This document shows positions 44,090 through 55,415 of a stretch of 64,000 nt of DNA, one piece after another (position 1 is the stretch's first letter; every line of letters starts with the position of its first letter). Position numbers and translations under genes: made by a program. Source of the stretch: Corynebacterium sp. Marseille-P3884 (lineage in GTDB: Bacteria > Actinomycetota > Actinomycetes > Mycobacteriales > Mycobacteriaceae); contig NZ_JAGKSD010000003.1 in NCBI RefSeq assembly GCF_017942225.1, positions 62,001 through 126,000 of the forward strand, given 5' to 3'. The notes under the pieces were generated by a model. It made no database searches. It saw only the letters and a program-made list of their open reading frames with translations, and was not told the DNA's origin.

Positions 44090-45490
44090 TTAGGCGAGGT
44101 TGGCTTCAGCTTCTTCGAGGGTCTCGCCCTCCACAGTGCGTTGCGTGCCGATCTCCAGCGGGGCGTGTGGCTTAGCAAGGTCGATGGCGACACCGATTGC
44201 GAATGCCACAGCCGTCGGCAGCAGCCAGCCGAGGTCGAAGCCCTGCATCGGCGACCACGCGACCAGCGGCGTCAGTGCGTCCGCAGCCCACCCGAGGCTG
44301 ATGAAGGTGGAGATCAGCGACCAGATGACGGCGACCCAGATCGGCAAGAAGAAGCCCCAGCGCAGGCGTGTGCGGCGGCGGAACAGCGGCTCGATGAGGG
44401 TGACGAAGATCAGGGCGATCGCCGGCGGGTACAGGAAACCGATGACCGGACCAGCGATGGCGATCACGAAGTCCAGGCCCTGCGTCGCCATGACCGCGGA
44501 GGCAACAGCGAAAATGGTGGCCCAGGTGTGGTAGGAACCCGCGAACTGCTGGGAGAAGTACTCCGCGGTGGATGTGATCAGTCCGATCGCGGTGGTCAGG
44601 CAAGCGAGAACGACGATCAGCGCGAAGACGGTCTGACCGGGGCGGCCCATGAGCTGCAGGGCTGCGTCGGCAAGCAAAGGTGCCCCCGAGTCGTACTGCG
44701 TCGCTTCAGGCATGGCGCGGCCAATCAGACCGAGGCCGACGTAGATCAGTGCGAGCAAGATACTTGCACCGAGGCCAGCGAGGATGGTGCTGCGAACCAG
44801 GGGCTTACCTTCCGCGAACCCTTTATTGCGCAGGGATGCGATGACGACGATGGAGAATGCCAGTGCGGCGATCGAATCCATGGTGAGGTATCCCTCGAGG
44901 ACGCCCGCCGGGTACGCGCTGGAGGCGTAATCCTCGTTCGGGGTGTAGTGCTGGTTCGTCATCGTGAACAGCGCCATGCCGATCATGACGACCAGGAGTA
45001 TCACCAACGCCGGCGTGAGGAATTTGCCCAGCGTGTCGGTGATGCGCGTCGGATTCCAAGAAAGGGCGAGGGCGATGCCGAAGAACACGATATTGAAGAT
45101 TGCCGCGGTCAGTGTGCTGTCCCAACCGAACACCGGCGTGATGGCGACCTCGAAGGACACGGCACCTGTACGCGGAAGAGCATAGAACGCGCCGATCGAG
45201 AGGTACGCGAGAACGGGAAACACCACGCCGAACAGGGAGCCCGCACGCTGCGCAAGGTCGCGCACATTCGAGCCAGACAGTGCGATCGCGACCACGGCGA
45301 GCACGGGCAGCAACGCACCCGTGGTGAGGAAGCCGAGGATCGCCGGCCAGAAGTTTTCACCCGCCTGTACCGCGAGCATGGGCGGGAAGATGAGGTTTCC
45401 GGCACCGAAGAACATCGAGAAGAGTGCGAGCGCTGTAATCACGATCGCGCTGGTCTGCGTCTTGTTGCCGCTAGACACCGCAGTAGACAT
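44090..45490 (-). CDS. brnQ: branched-chain amino acid transporter (LIVCS family)
   Basis: Sodium-coupled importer of Ile, Leu and Val in the cytoplasmic membrane. The 466 residues form about twelve helices and start with the BrnQ signature ALALFSMFFGAGNLIFPP. It is followed by the monooxygenase gene 67 bp downstream on the same strand. In C. glutamicum brnQ lies next to aecD; here aecD is 4.5 kb away, so the pair has been split (from memory of that genome). Confidence 0.95.
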   Translation of the reverse strand: MSTAVSSGNKTQTSAIVITALALFSMFFGAGNLIFPPMLAVQAGENFWPAILGFLTTGALLPVLAVVAIALSGSNVRDLAQRAGSLFGVVFPVLAYLSIGAFYALPRTGAVSFEVAITPVFGWDSTLTAAIFNIVFFGIALALSWNPTRITDTLGKFLTPALVILLVVMIGMALFTMTNQHYTPNEDYASSAYPAGVLEGYLTMDSIAALAFSIVVIASLRNKGFAEGKPLVRSTILAGLGASILLALIYVGLGLIGRAMPEATQYDSGAPLLADAALQLMGRPGQTVFALIVVLACLTTAIGLITSTAEYFSQQFAGSYHTWATIFAVASAVMATQGLDFVIAIAGPVIGFLYPPAIALIFVTLIEPLFRRRTRLRWGFFLPIWVAVIWSLISTFISLGWAADALTPLVAWSPMQGFDLGWLLPTAVAFAIGVAIDLAKPHAPLEIGTQRTVEGETLEEAEANLA

Positions 45491-45794
45491 TGGACCTCCC
45501 TAGGAAAATGAACTAATCGTAGGGGTCACCCTATCATCTCATGCTGCGGAACAGGGTTCCATTGGGTGAAAAATTTGCTTATCGACGTCCCGTCCATGTT
45601 CGAAATTCCTCCTTCCCAATTCCGATGCGACCTGCATTTTGTGGATAAGAATTCGAACAGAGTAGCGAATCTGTGGATAACTATGAGCGCTTTCAGGGAG
45701 GTGTGTCTGAGTCGTTTGCAATACTGTTCGCACAGATGTTTCAAATGCGTCTGAAAGCGATCCACAACGATCCCGATGAGATAAGGAGCAGACC
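45491..45794. other. 304-bp intergenic region with two DnaA boxes and a CGTCGATAAGC word
   Basis: The gap between divergent brnQ and the HNH gene is A/T-richer than its surroundings. It contains two perfect DnaA boxes in the same orientation (TGTGGATAA at 45640-45648 and 45672-45680, 32 bp apart), a reverse copy of CGTCGATAAGC at 45577-45587, and the inverted pair TGTTCGAA (45597-45604) / TTCGAACA (45652-45659) around the first box. The HNH gene has the SD ATAAGGAG. No coding potential seen. Confidence 0.6.
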
Positions 45795-47219
45795 ATGAGC
45801 GCCCAAGTCGAAGCGCCCGGGCATTCTCCGCCGCCCGGTGTGTTCTTCGCTAGCGAGAATCCCGACGACCCAGACAGCACCGCAGGCATCTATCTGCGGC
45901 GCGCGCAGCACGCCATCTTCGGCCGATATGCACAAAACGACGAGTTCCTTGGTTCCCACGATGCGGACGCGGAAGTCACTGCCGTGAGCATCAGCACCGG
46001 GTTGACTCCCTCTTATGTGAAGGAGGGAATGTTCGCCTACATGACGCTCCAGCAGCTGCCCCGCCTGCGCGACCTTCAAAATGAGACGCAGCGCTTGGAC
46101 ATCAAGCGGTTGTGCGCCATCGAAAAAGCAGTGAACCGGCTGGGCAATGATGCCGCTCCCGAGGATTACGAACAGATCGACGACCTCCTCGTCGGCCTGT
46201 TCACGCCCGATACCCCGAACCAGCAGCTGCCGACGCCGTATATGGTCACCCGTCAGCTCAACCTGCTGATGGCCACCCTGGACTGCTCCGTGGCTTTCGA
46301 CGCAGAGAAAAAGAAGAAGCGCGGGGAGACGCCCCCTGGCTTCGGCCAGCTCGATTTCCATCCCGATCCCTCGGGAGTCGGGCTGTCTGGTCTGACCTTC
46401 TCCGCGGACAACGCGACGATGGCTGCAGCCCAGTCCTCGATCAGGGCGACCGCGCGCAAGCACGGTCTCTCCGATTCTGACGCGACCCTCAAGCTCCTCA
46501 CGGGCCGCGTCGCCGCCGAGCTTCCCGCCACCATCTTCGCCTACGCGCCGAAGAAACCGGATGGCAGCGTGGACACCACCAAGCCCGTGTTCATTCCCGG
46601 TTTCGGGTGGTCGGGCGCTGTCGGCACCGAAATGTTCCACTCGTTCAATATCAGCGTGATCGACCTTGAAGGGGCTGCGGCTCACACCGTTGCCGGCTAC
46701 GTCGCACCCGAGAAAGTCAGAGCTTTTGTTCGCGGCCGCGACGGAACCTGTATCTACCCGGGGTGCAGCCGCGACGCCTGGTCGTGCCAGCTGGATCACC
46801 GGATCCCGTACGACGAAGGAGGCCAGACGAACGCAGACAATCTCTACTGCCTCTGCCAGCATCACCACAATATGAAGACTGACCGTCTGGCGTTCTACGT
46901 CCCGGATCCGGTCACCGGTGAGGTCGTGTGGCTTTTCGCGGATGGAACGTATGCCCGAGTGGAACCGGAAAGCGTGCTCGAAAGCCAGATCACCCCGACG
47001 AATCCGAAGTGGTCGCGTTCGCTCAACGACGTCAGACGGCTCAAGCGCGAAAACGCCAGGTTCTTCGCGCAGTGCCACAAGGTCCTGGATGATTTCGAGA
47101 AGGACTTCGACTACGAAGCGTGCCTCGAAAAACTCCTGGAATTGGAGGAGAAGTACGGACTGCGCTTCCCCTTCCACCCGGAGCCCATGCCCACCTACGA
47201 GCCGCCGCCGGAGGATTAG
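45795..47219 (+). CDS. DUF222/HNH endonuclease-domain protein (13E12-like)
   Basis: A 474-residue protein of the large actinobacterial DUF222-HNH family, whose function is not established. Residues 1-300 are the helical DUF222 part. The HNH domain is about 311-355: RDGTCIYPGCSRDAWSCQ, LDHRIPYDEGG, then NLYCLCQHHHNMKT, with the four cysteines and HNH residues intact. The C-terminus is charged. The start ATG has AAGGAG. Preceded by the DnaA-box region; convergent with the maltokinase gene (4-bp overlap, TTAG). Confidence 0.9.
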   Translation: MSAQVEAPGHSPPPGVFFASENPDDPDSTAGIYLRRAQHAIFGRYAQNDEFLGSHDADAEVTAVSISTGLTPSYVKEGMFAYMTLQQLPRLRDLQNETQRLDIKRLCAIEKAVNRLGNDAAPEDYEQIDDLLVGLFTPDTPNQQLPTPYMVTRQLNLLMATLDCSVAFDAEKKKKRGETPPGFGQLDFHPDPSGVGLSGLTFSADNATMAAAQSSIRATARKHGLSDSDATLKLLTGRVAAELPATIFAYAPKKPDGSVDTTKPVFIPGFGWSGAVGTEMFHSFNISVIDLEGAAAHTVAGYVAPEKVRAFVRGRDGTCIYPGCSRDAWSCQLDHRIPYDEGGQTNADNLYCLCQHHHNMKTDRLAFYVPDPVTGEVVWLFADGTYARVEPESVLESQITPTNPKWSRSLNDVRRLKRENARFFAQCHKVLDDFEKDFDYEACLEKLLELEEKYGLRFPFHPEPMPTYEPPPED

Positions 47220-48262
47220 GACAGTTCGCGGATCGCGCGCAGCGGGATCTCGACCCAGTCGGGCCGGTTGTTGGATTCGTAGACGACTTCGTACGCAGCT
47301 TTGTCAGCGATGTACGCATCCAGGATCGGATTCGGCTCGATTTCGTACCCAGCGAGCAGCTTATCGACGTCAGCCTGACCCCCCATTGCATGCACGTACC
47401 CGAAACTTCGCACCATTCCGGCGACATCCCGCAAAGGATGATCTGGCAGCCGCCTTTGTTCAAGGGGGCGGGCAGGTTCGCCCTCAAAATCAATCAAATA
47501 CCAGCGATCAGAAAGGAGAGTCTGACCCAGGTGTAGATCACCGTGGATGCGCTGAATGGCTACGTGATCATTCGGCACCCGTGAGTAAATTTCCCGCAAA
47601 TTGTCCTCGAAAGGATCGAGTGCATCAGTTTGAGTGAGAATCTCGTCGAGATGCTCATTGAGTGAATCGCGGATCTGGGAGCCAGAGACTGATTCCGTGC
47701 CGAAAGCGTCTGAAAGTGCTTCGTGCACGGTCCGGATGGCGGCGCCGAGTTCATGCTCGCTTTCTAGTCCTGGGTCGAGCGCGAGTTGGAAACCGTCGTG
47801 GCCGTCGGTGATGAACTGTTGCATCATCGCCAGGGTTTGGCCATCGCGGGTGAGGTGGCCACGGACACCGGCGACGTGCGGGCAGTCGGAAATTTCGCTC
47901 AAAAGCTCGACGTCGGGGTTCAATCCAGTTTCGAGCTTGCGGAAGACCTTCAGGATCCACTTCTCGTCCACGATAAGGGAGGTATTCGACTGATCAGCTC
48001 GAAGTGGGTGAGCGGTCTTTCCCGACATGTCGCCGGAAATTTCACCGAAATTGGGGAGGTGCTCCACGTACGTTTGGGCGCCCTCATCGGTGTCGAGGAT
48101 GTCCTCGTTGTCAGAGATGAGGACCTGATAGTGGTCGATTTTGCCGTGGTCGACTTCGAGAATCTGCCATGCATAATTCTTGGCGGGGATCTCGGCGACG
48201 ACTTTTTGGTTCAGAATCTCTTCTGATTTCGCGCCGTAAAAACGAGTCTTTTTCAGGTCCAT
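47216..48262 (-). CDS. mak: maltokinase
   Basis: Phosphorylates maltose to maltose-1-phosphate, the donor for GlgE glucan synthesis. The 348 residues contain the aminoglycoside-kinase-like motifs IHGDLHLGQTL (catalytic Asp) and LIDFEGEPARPLEQRR, both characteristic of Mak. It lacks about 100 residues found in mycobacterial Mak. It starts 15 bp after treS, with which it forms the TreS-Mak pair. No glgE in the window. One CGTCGATAAGC word at 47359. Confidence 0.9.
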   Translation of the reverse strand: MDLKKTRFYGAKSEEILNQKVVAEIPAKNYAWQILEVDHGKIDHYQVLISDNEDILDTDEGAQTYVEHLPNFGEISGDMSGKTAHPLRADQSNTSLIVDEKWILKVFRKLETGLNPDVELLSEISDCPHVAGVRGHLTRDGQTLAMMQQFITDGHDGFQLALDPGLESEHELGAAIRTVHEALSDAFGTESVSGSQIRDSLNEHLDEILTQTDALDPFEDNLREIYSRVPNDHVAIQRIHGDLHLGQTLLSDRWYLIDFEGEPARPLEQRRLPDHPLRDVAGMVRSFGYVHAMGGQADVDKLLAGYEIEPNPILDAYIADKAAYEVVYESNNRPDWVEIPLRAIRELS

Positions 48263-48277
48263 GATCTGTGTGGGGAG

Positions 48278-49982
<1,705 letters not shown>

Positions 49983-49996
<14 letters not shown>

Positions 49997-51125
49997 GGCC
50001 CCTAACAATAGCGGTCGATATCCGGTCGAGTGCTTCGGCCAAGATTTCGGGGCTAGTGGCGAAATTCAACCGCGCGTGGTGCGCACCGCCGGTGCCGAAA
50101 GTGATTCCTTCATTCAGTGCGACTTTCGCTTCTCGACGAATCCACGTAGCCGGTTTCTCATCTTTGACCTCAGTGCCACTGAAATCGAGGAACATGAGGT
50201 AGGTGGCTTGAGGTTTGGTGAACTCGATACCGGGGATGGCTTCTGGGAGGTTCTCGATCAAAAAATCTCGATTGGACTTGAGAGTCTTGAGTTGGTCGTC
50301 CAAGGCTTCTTTTCCGTGGTCGTAGCAGGCTTGGGCGGCGACGATGCCGAGGGTGCCGGTGCCATCTTTTGCTACTCCGGTCAGATTCTTCCAGGTATGG
50401 ACGTCTTTTTCATTGCTGAAGACCATCTGGGCGCACTTGAGGCCGGCGACATTCCATGCCTTGGACGTCGCGGTGACGGTGATGCAGACGTTTGCGGCGG
50501 TGTCACTGACGTTAGCGGCGCAGAGGTGGGAGTTTTCGTAAACAATGGGGGCGTGGATTTCGTCGACAAGCACGCGGGCGCCGTACTTGGCGGCGATATT
50601 CGTGATTTGGACGAGCTCCTCTTCGTCGAAGGTGTAGCCCCACGGATTATTCGGCGACGCGAGCAAGATGGAACCGGCACCGTTTTTGAATGCGGCGTCG
50701 ACTTCCATGAGGTCTAGGCCGTCCTTTGCCCCGACCTCGACCATCTCGCGGCCGGCAGTCTCGGGAAGCTCGAGGAACGGGGGATATGAGGGGACCGGAA
50801 CGATGACGGGAGAGTCGGGCTTGGTGAAGTACTGGATGCCCAAGAGCATGCCACGCACCACGTCGGCGACGGGGAAAATGTGTTCTGGGTTCGGTGTCCA
50901 TCCATACTGCTCGGAATAGAACCTGCTCAAGGAGTTTCCGAGCGTGTGGTGGGCGGGGGTGTAGCCAAACATTTCGCGGTCCACCGCATCCTGAATCGCG
51001 CGCTTCACCGGCTCGGCGGTGGGGAAATCGCTCTCGGCGACCCACAAGGGGAGAATCTCGTCCCCGAATTGGGTCCACTTGCGGGTGCCGCGGGCGCGGA
51101 GGGTCTCAAGATCTGGGAACTGCAT
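49983..51125 (-). CDS. aecD: C-S lyase / cystathionine beta-lyase (MalY/PatB type)
   Basis: PLP enzyme that cleaves cystathionine and related thioethers, 380 residues. It closely resembles C. glutamicum Aec[53 protein letters not shown] and the Schiff-base lysine in TATSKAWN. The ATG at 51125 matches AecD; the open frame extends 21 codons further, including a GTG three codons upstream. Its end overlaps treS. Linkage to trehalose genes is unexplained and may be only positional. Confidence 0.92.
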
Positions 51126-51168
51126 ACGATCCACGGTAGCGTGCTTGTGCTCGGTGAGGTTCAACCCC

Positions 51169-52338
51169 TTATTTTGCCTGGTCGGCAATTTCCCAAACTT
51201 TATCCCGCGTGTGCATTCTTGTACCGGGAGAGCGTGGGATTGAAAAGCGCCTCAATGGGTCGGACAGGCGTACCCAGTTTTCTAAACGCCAAGCTTCTAC
51301 CAACCTCGGATGAAATGCTTGAAAAAGGCCCCAAGCGTAAGCTTCCCGTAGATCTTTAGTTAAGTTCTTTTCAGCGATCAGCCGTTTTCGGATATCCAGG
51401 TTTCGGCCCGGGGACGTAAATTGAAGCCCCGTCAGAAGGTCTTCCCTCTCGCAATTCTTCCCTTTAGCTAGAAGGTTTGCATCCTCCAGCGCTATTGCGA
51501 TTCGTTTTAGCGGTTCAAAAAACATCTCATCAGCTTGATGGAATTCTTGCTGTGAGACGAAAAGCAATCGCGCAGTCTCATCGGGTAATGCCCAGCCACC
51601 GTACTCGGCGAAGTGGGAGTGCCATCCTGTGTTCAGAGGATGGTTCGCCAGCAAATGATGCCGGGTTTGCGCAGAGCACTTGAATTGTCCCGGCGAAGAA
51701 CCTCGCCATCCAACTGTCCGATTGAGGTTGTGTCCCCCCTCGCCCGCCCCATACTTGATTTCTTTACCGGTGATTCCCATCTTCCAAAGTTCAAACGCTA
51801 GGAGCGCATCTTCAGTCGGGTCGATGTTCTGTCTTGGTCCCGAGTAGCCTTCGTCTGACAGAGAGTAACGGCTGAGCGGAACCTCGAGTTTTGTGCGAGT
51901 TTTTCCGAGGTTTAGCTTCGTCAGTGCTGTCAGGCTCAAACCTGTCGGGAACGAACTACGACGCTGGGCGCTTCTTTCATCTCGAAATGCAAGAAGAGTG
52001 TCTGCGGTTTTGTGGATGATGGAGGTGGGGATCTCTGTCACCATGAAAAGCGAACGAAGGTCATTAATGAGTAATCCGTGACCAACCAGCAGATCTGCCT
52101 CTTCGAGTTTTTGAATTGCACGCGATGCGAATTTATGCCCCTCTAGGAGTTCTGCATCAATCTGAGTCGTTTGAACCTCAGCCAGGCTGACTGAATCTAT
52201 TCTGTTCCATACGATGGCCATCCGCTCGCCTACGTGGGTTATAGGGTCGTGGGTTCTTGCTGATTTCCCGTGAGCGCGGGAAGCCTGGATATAGTCGACA
52301 TCTACACTTGCGACAATGTGTCCTGGTCTTAAATCCAC
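51169..52338 (-). CDS. unknown protein with possible RNase H-like 3'-5' exonuclease fold
   Basis: 389 residues, not recognised. The N-terminal part hints at a DEDD exonuclease: ASVDVDY near residue 11 in the place of motif [18 protein letters not shown] (about 85-101) like motif [11 protein letters not shown] and the helix [18 protein letters not shown], then [13 protein letters not shown] (about 175-187) like motif III. The C-terminal half ([29 protein letters not shown]) is unmatched. The start is GTG with GGAGGA. G+C is clearly below the neighbours and codon use is relaxed, so recent acquisition is likely. It stands alone behind a nested inverted repeat. Confidence 0.7.
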   Translation of the reverse strand: MDLRPGHIVASVDVDYIQASRAHGKSARTHDPITHVGERMAIVWNRIDSVSLAEVQTTQIDAELLEGHKFASRAIQKLEEADLLVGHGLLINDLRSLFMVTEIPTSIIHKTADTLLAFRDERSAQRRSSFPTGLSLTALTKLNLGKTRTKLEVPLSRYSLSDEGYSGPRQNIDPTEDALLAFELWKMGITGKEIKYGAGEGGHNLNRTVGWRGSSPGQFKCSAQTRHHLLANHPLNTGWHSHFAEYGGWALPDETARLLFVSQQEFHQADEMFFEPLKRIAIALEDANLLAKGKNCEREDLLTGLQFTSPGRNLDIRKRLIAEKNLTKDLREAYAWGLFQAFHPRLVEAWRLENWVRLSDPLRRFSIPRSPGTRMHTRDKVWEIADQAK

Positions 52339-52358
52339 TTGTCCTCCGACTGCTAGTA

Positions 52359-52408
52359 GCTGGTGGTGGGGTGTGGTCTAAGCACACCATGGGGTATTGA
52401 CCACCAGC
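52359..52408. repeat. nested inverted repeat upstream of the nuclease-like gene
   Basis: Outer arms GCTGGTGGT (52359-52367) and ACCACCAGC (52400-52408), inner arms GGTGTG (52370-52375) and CACACC (52383-52388) around GTCTAAG. It lies in the 133-bp gap between the ABC exporter stop and the start of the nuclease-like gene, on whose strand it would be in the 5' leader. No U-run on either side. Confidence 0.6.
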
Positions 52409-52471
52409 AGCTAACGCTCGAACAAATGATCGGGCGGAAGACTTGCCGAGGTGAATTATGGACGTGAGTCG

Positions 52472-54328
52472 TCACAGCTCTGCCTCGTCGGTTTCTCCAA
52501 TTCCTTCGTGGAAGCCGAAAGCCTTGAGTCGCTTCCGATCTTCCGCAGACGACGACGCTGTTAGCGCGAGAAGCTCTGAATAAACTCCGCCGGAGACGGC
52601 GAGTTCGGAGGGTGTGCCGATCTCGTCAATTTTTCCGTCCTTGAGGGTGATGATGGTGTCGACGGAGGCGATCGTCGATAAGCGGTGCGCGATCATGATG
52701 GTGGTCCGGTCCTTCATCAATTCGTCGAGCCCGGCTTGGACGGCGCGTTCGGATTTGGTATCGAGCGCTGATGTCGCTTCGTCGAGGACGAGGATTGGTG
52801 CATCCTTGAGCATGGCGCGGGCGACGGCGACGCGCTGTTTTTGGCCGCCGGAAAGTCGCAGACCGCGTTCGCCGATGACGGTGTCGTAGCCGTCGGCGAA
52901 GCCTGAAATAAAAGTGTGTGCATTGGCGCGCTTGGAAACTTCAATGATCTCGTTTTCGGATGCGTTTGGGTTTCCGTACGCGATGTTTTCGCGGATGGTG
53001 CCGGAGAAGAGCGCGGGTTCTTGGAAGACGACACCGACGGAGGCGCGGACGCGTTCGATGTCGGCGGTGTCGATGTCTTTACCGCAGATGGTCAGCGAGC
53101 CGTGATTGATGGGATACAAGCCCAAAATGAGGTTGACCAGCGTGGATTTTCCACCGCCGGACTCACCGACGAGCGCGATTGTTTCTCCATGGCGGGCGGA
53201 GAAGGAAATATCGGACAGGACGGGCTCTTCGTCGTCGTAGGAGAAGCTGACGTTGTCGAATCGGATGGTTGGCTCGGCCGCAGGAAGTGGCTGGGTCGGC
53301 GTTGTGTCCAGCGCGGGAACATCGGCGGAATCCGTCGCGGAGACGACTTGGGGGTTTGCGGAGGCTTCGATCGGCTGGTCCATCACCTTGAAATAGTCGC
53401 GGGAGCCGGCGATGGCGCGCTGGGCGGAATCGACAAGCCAACTCATCATCTGGACTGGTTGTTGTGCCATGGTGACCAGCTGGATGAGCATGACCATGTC
53501 GCCGATGGAAAAGCGGCCGTTGTAGGTCTGGACGAACAGGATCAAATAGATGCCTAAGAAGACGGCATTCATCGCCATGCCGCGAGCAACGTCCATTCCA
53601 TGCCACCAGCGGGATTGCGGGCGAGTGAGATCGATGGTCTTTCCATAATGGTTGCTGAAAGCTTGGAGCTCACGGGTCTCAGCGACGAAAGATTTGGTGA
53701 CCTTCACTTGGCCGACGACCTCGGCGAAGCGGCCGTTGGCGAGGTCGATTTGCTCGTTCTTGTCTTTCTCGTATTTCTGCCAGCGTTTCGACGTCAGGGC
53801 AGTCAGCGCGAGGTAGATAGGAAATAGCGCAAGCAGGAGGAGGGAGAGCGGCCAGTAGAAGAAAGCGGTGATGCCGAGGATCGCGATGACCTGCAGGAGC
53901 ATCGGCAACAACGTGTTGGAAAAGGTCTGGACCGTCTGCGTGATATTCATGATCGAGCGGTCCAGGCGGGCGATGATCGTGCCGGTGACTTGACCGTCGA
54001 AATAGCTTTGGGGCAGAGAGAGAAGTTTGGCGAAATATCGCGTCGAGAGTGTTTGCCTGATCCGTGCGGAGACGACGTCGCCGAGGTAGCCGCCGATATT
54101 CTGCATCAATGTATTTGCGGAATACGCCGCAAACAGGGCGACTGCGAGCCAGACAATGGGGTCGAGATCTTTTCCCTCGACAATCGTGTCGGTGGCCTCG
54201 CGAATGATGAACGGGGACACAAGGTGGAGCGCCGCAGTGACCGAGGAGATGACGACAATGCCGACGTAGTAGGGCCAAAGTGCGGACGCGCTACGGATGA
54301 CTCGAAATAGTGGCTGCACGGACTCCAC
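52472..54328 (-). CDS. ABC exporter (fused membrane and ATPase domains)
   Basis: A half-transporter of the multidrug/lipid exporter class, 618 residues. Six helices in the first 310 residues (LYYVGIVV-like start), an Asp/Pro-rich linker, then the ATPase with Walker A LVGESGGGKST, LSGGQKQRVAVARA, Walker B ILVLDEATSALD and the His switch IAHRLST. It probably works as a homodimer; no second half-transporter is adjacent. The GTG start at 54328 is one of two close options (GTG at 54319). Divergent from the lipoprotein gene. One CGTCGATAAGC word at 52673. Confidence 0.93.
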   Translation of the reverse strand: MESVQPLFRVIRSASALWPYYVGIVVISSVTAALHLVSPFIIREATDTIVEGKDLDPIVWLAVALFAAYSANTLMQNIGGYLGDVVSARIRQTLSTRYFAKLLSLPQSYFDGQVTGTIIARLDRSIMNITQTVQTFSNTLLPMLLQVIAILGITAFFYWPLSLLLLALFPIYLALTALTSKRWQKYEKDKNEQIDLANGRFAEVVGQVKVTKSFVAETRELQAFSNHYGKTIDLTRPQSRWWHGMDVARGMAMNAVFLGIYLILFVQTYNGRFSIGDMVMLIQLVTMAQQPVQMMSWLVDSAQRAIAGSRDYFKVMDQPIEASANPQVVSATDSADVPALDTTPTQPLPAAEPTIRFDNVSFSYDDEEPVLSDISFSARHGETIALVGESGGGKSTLVNLILGLYPINHGSLTICGKDIDTADIERVRASVGVVFQEPALFSGTIRENIAYGNPNASENEIIEVSKRANAHTFISGFADGYDTVIGERGLRLSGGQKQRVAVARAMLKDAPILVLDEATSALDTKSERAVQAGLDELMKDRTTIMIAHRLSTIASVDTIITLKDGKIDEIGTPSELAVSGGVYSELLALTASSSAEDRKRLKAFGFHEGIGETDEAEL

Positions 54329-54366
54329 TGTAAAGTGTGTTGAAGTTTCGTCGACAGGGAAGGCTC

Positions 54367-54903
54367 ATGATGACGCGCAAGGCTCTTGGGACCATCGCGG
54401 CAGTATCTTCATTGCTTCTGCTCGCTGGATGTGGGGATGACGGGGTCGTGGACCAAGAGGGCTCGCTCACCCCGACCACGGGTGTGGCGACGCCGACTGA
54501 AGAGCCGGAAGAATTCGAGACACACAGTGCTGAACCGCTCACAACCGACGAGATTAGCGGCGAGTCCGTCGAAGACCCGGGCATGGATGTCTCCTACAAG
54601 TGGCAGGGAACCAACTACGCGCCGAACGGCGGGACCGTCGTCACGGTCGCGGTGAAGAACCACTCGGACAACATCATGCCGCCGGAGGCGCTCGGCGAGC
54701 CTGAACTCACGTACGACGGCGGAGAAAAAGCCAGCCGCATCAGCGCGGAAGACGCCGGCATCGAGCTTGAAGGGCTTGATTTTCCGCTGGGCAAAGGTGC
54801 GACGATGAATGTTCAGTACGCATTCGACGTGAGCTCGGGCAATCTTTACGACGCGACGTTCAAGATCGGCAACGTCGTTTTTGAAGGGAATCTGAACAAC
54901 TAG
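54367..54903 (+). CDS. lipoprotein of unknown function
   Basis: A 178-residue exported lipoprotein from the ATG at 54367 (SD GGGAAGG). Lipobox LLLAGC with Cys at about 22. Then a Thr/Glu-rich linker and a beta-sheet domain (YAPNGGTVVTVAVKNHSDN, FPLGKGATMNVQYAFDVSSG) like immunoglobulin-type DUF4352 folds; assignment to that family is tentative. Its stop overlaps the idi GTG (TAGTG), so the two are cotranslated. Confidence 0.8.
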   Translation: MMTRKALGTIAAVSSLLLLAGCGDDGVVDQEGSLTPTTGVATPTEEPEEFETHSAEPLTTDEISGESVEDPGMDVSYKWQGTNYAPNGGTVVTVAVKNHSDNIMPPEALGEPELTYDGGEKASRISAEDAGIELEGLDFPLGKGATMNVQYAFDVSSGNLYDATFKIGNVVFEGNLNN

Positions 54904-55415
54904 TGGATGAGCTCGTGGTGCTGTGCACCGAGGACGGAAAAGAGAAGGGAACTGCCCGCAAAGGCGAGGTGCACACAGCCAATACTCCTCTTCATTTTGC
55001 ATTTTCGGCATGGCTTTTCGATGATGCTGGCAACGTTCTCCTGACGCGTCGGGCCTTGAACAAGCTGACGTGGCCGGGAGTGTGGACGAACAGTTTCTGC
55101 GGTCACCCGGGGCCTGACGAGACATTCGAAGAGGCGCTGGTCAGAAGGGCATCTGAAGAGCTGGGCACGACAGTGAAAAATATCGAGTCGGTGCTGCCCG
55201 AATTTCGCTACCGAGCGGTAGATGCGTCGGGGATCGTGGAGAACGAGATTTGCCCGGTCTATTTCGCGGAATTGGATGGAAAACTCGACCCGAACCCGGA
55301 CGAGGTGTGTGAATTTGAGTGGGTCTCGATGGAAAGCCTGAAGGAAGCGGTCAAAAGTTTTCCATTCATCTTTTCGCCGTGGCTGGTGGAAGAGCTAGAG
55401 CAGTTTCCTCAGTGA
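54903..55415 (+). CDS. idi: isopentenyl-diphosphate delta-isomerase, type I
   Basis: Converts IPP to DMAPP for isoprenoids and menaquinone. Nudix-type enzyme of 170 residues with WTNSFCGHPGPDE (catalytic Cys), EEALVRRASEELG and NEICPVYFAEL (catalytic Glu region). GTG start overlaps the stop of the lipoprotein gene. Its last 50 bp overlap the convergent carboxylesterase gene. Confidence 0.96.
   Translation: MDELVVLCTEDGKEKGTARKGEVHTANTPLHFAFSAWLFDDAGNVLLTRRALNKLTWPGVWTNSFCGHPGPDETFEEALVRRASEELGTTVKNIESVLPEFRYRAVDASGIVENEICPVYFAELDGKLDPNPDEVCEFEWVSMESLKEAVKSFPFIFSPWLVEELEQFPQ

Noticed and set aside
45597..45659. LexA/SOS box near TTCGAACA and TGTTCGAA
   Set aside because: The actinobacterial SOS consensus needs TCGAAC and GTTCGA 4 bp apart in that order; here the arms are in the wrong order and 47 bp apart.
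45795..47219. HNH gene as part of an intein, group I intron or prophage
   Set aside because: It is a stand-alone full DUF222-HNH protein; no host gene is interrupted and no phage genes lie nearby.
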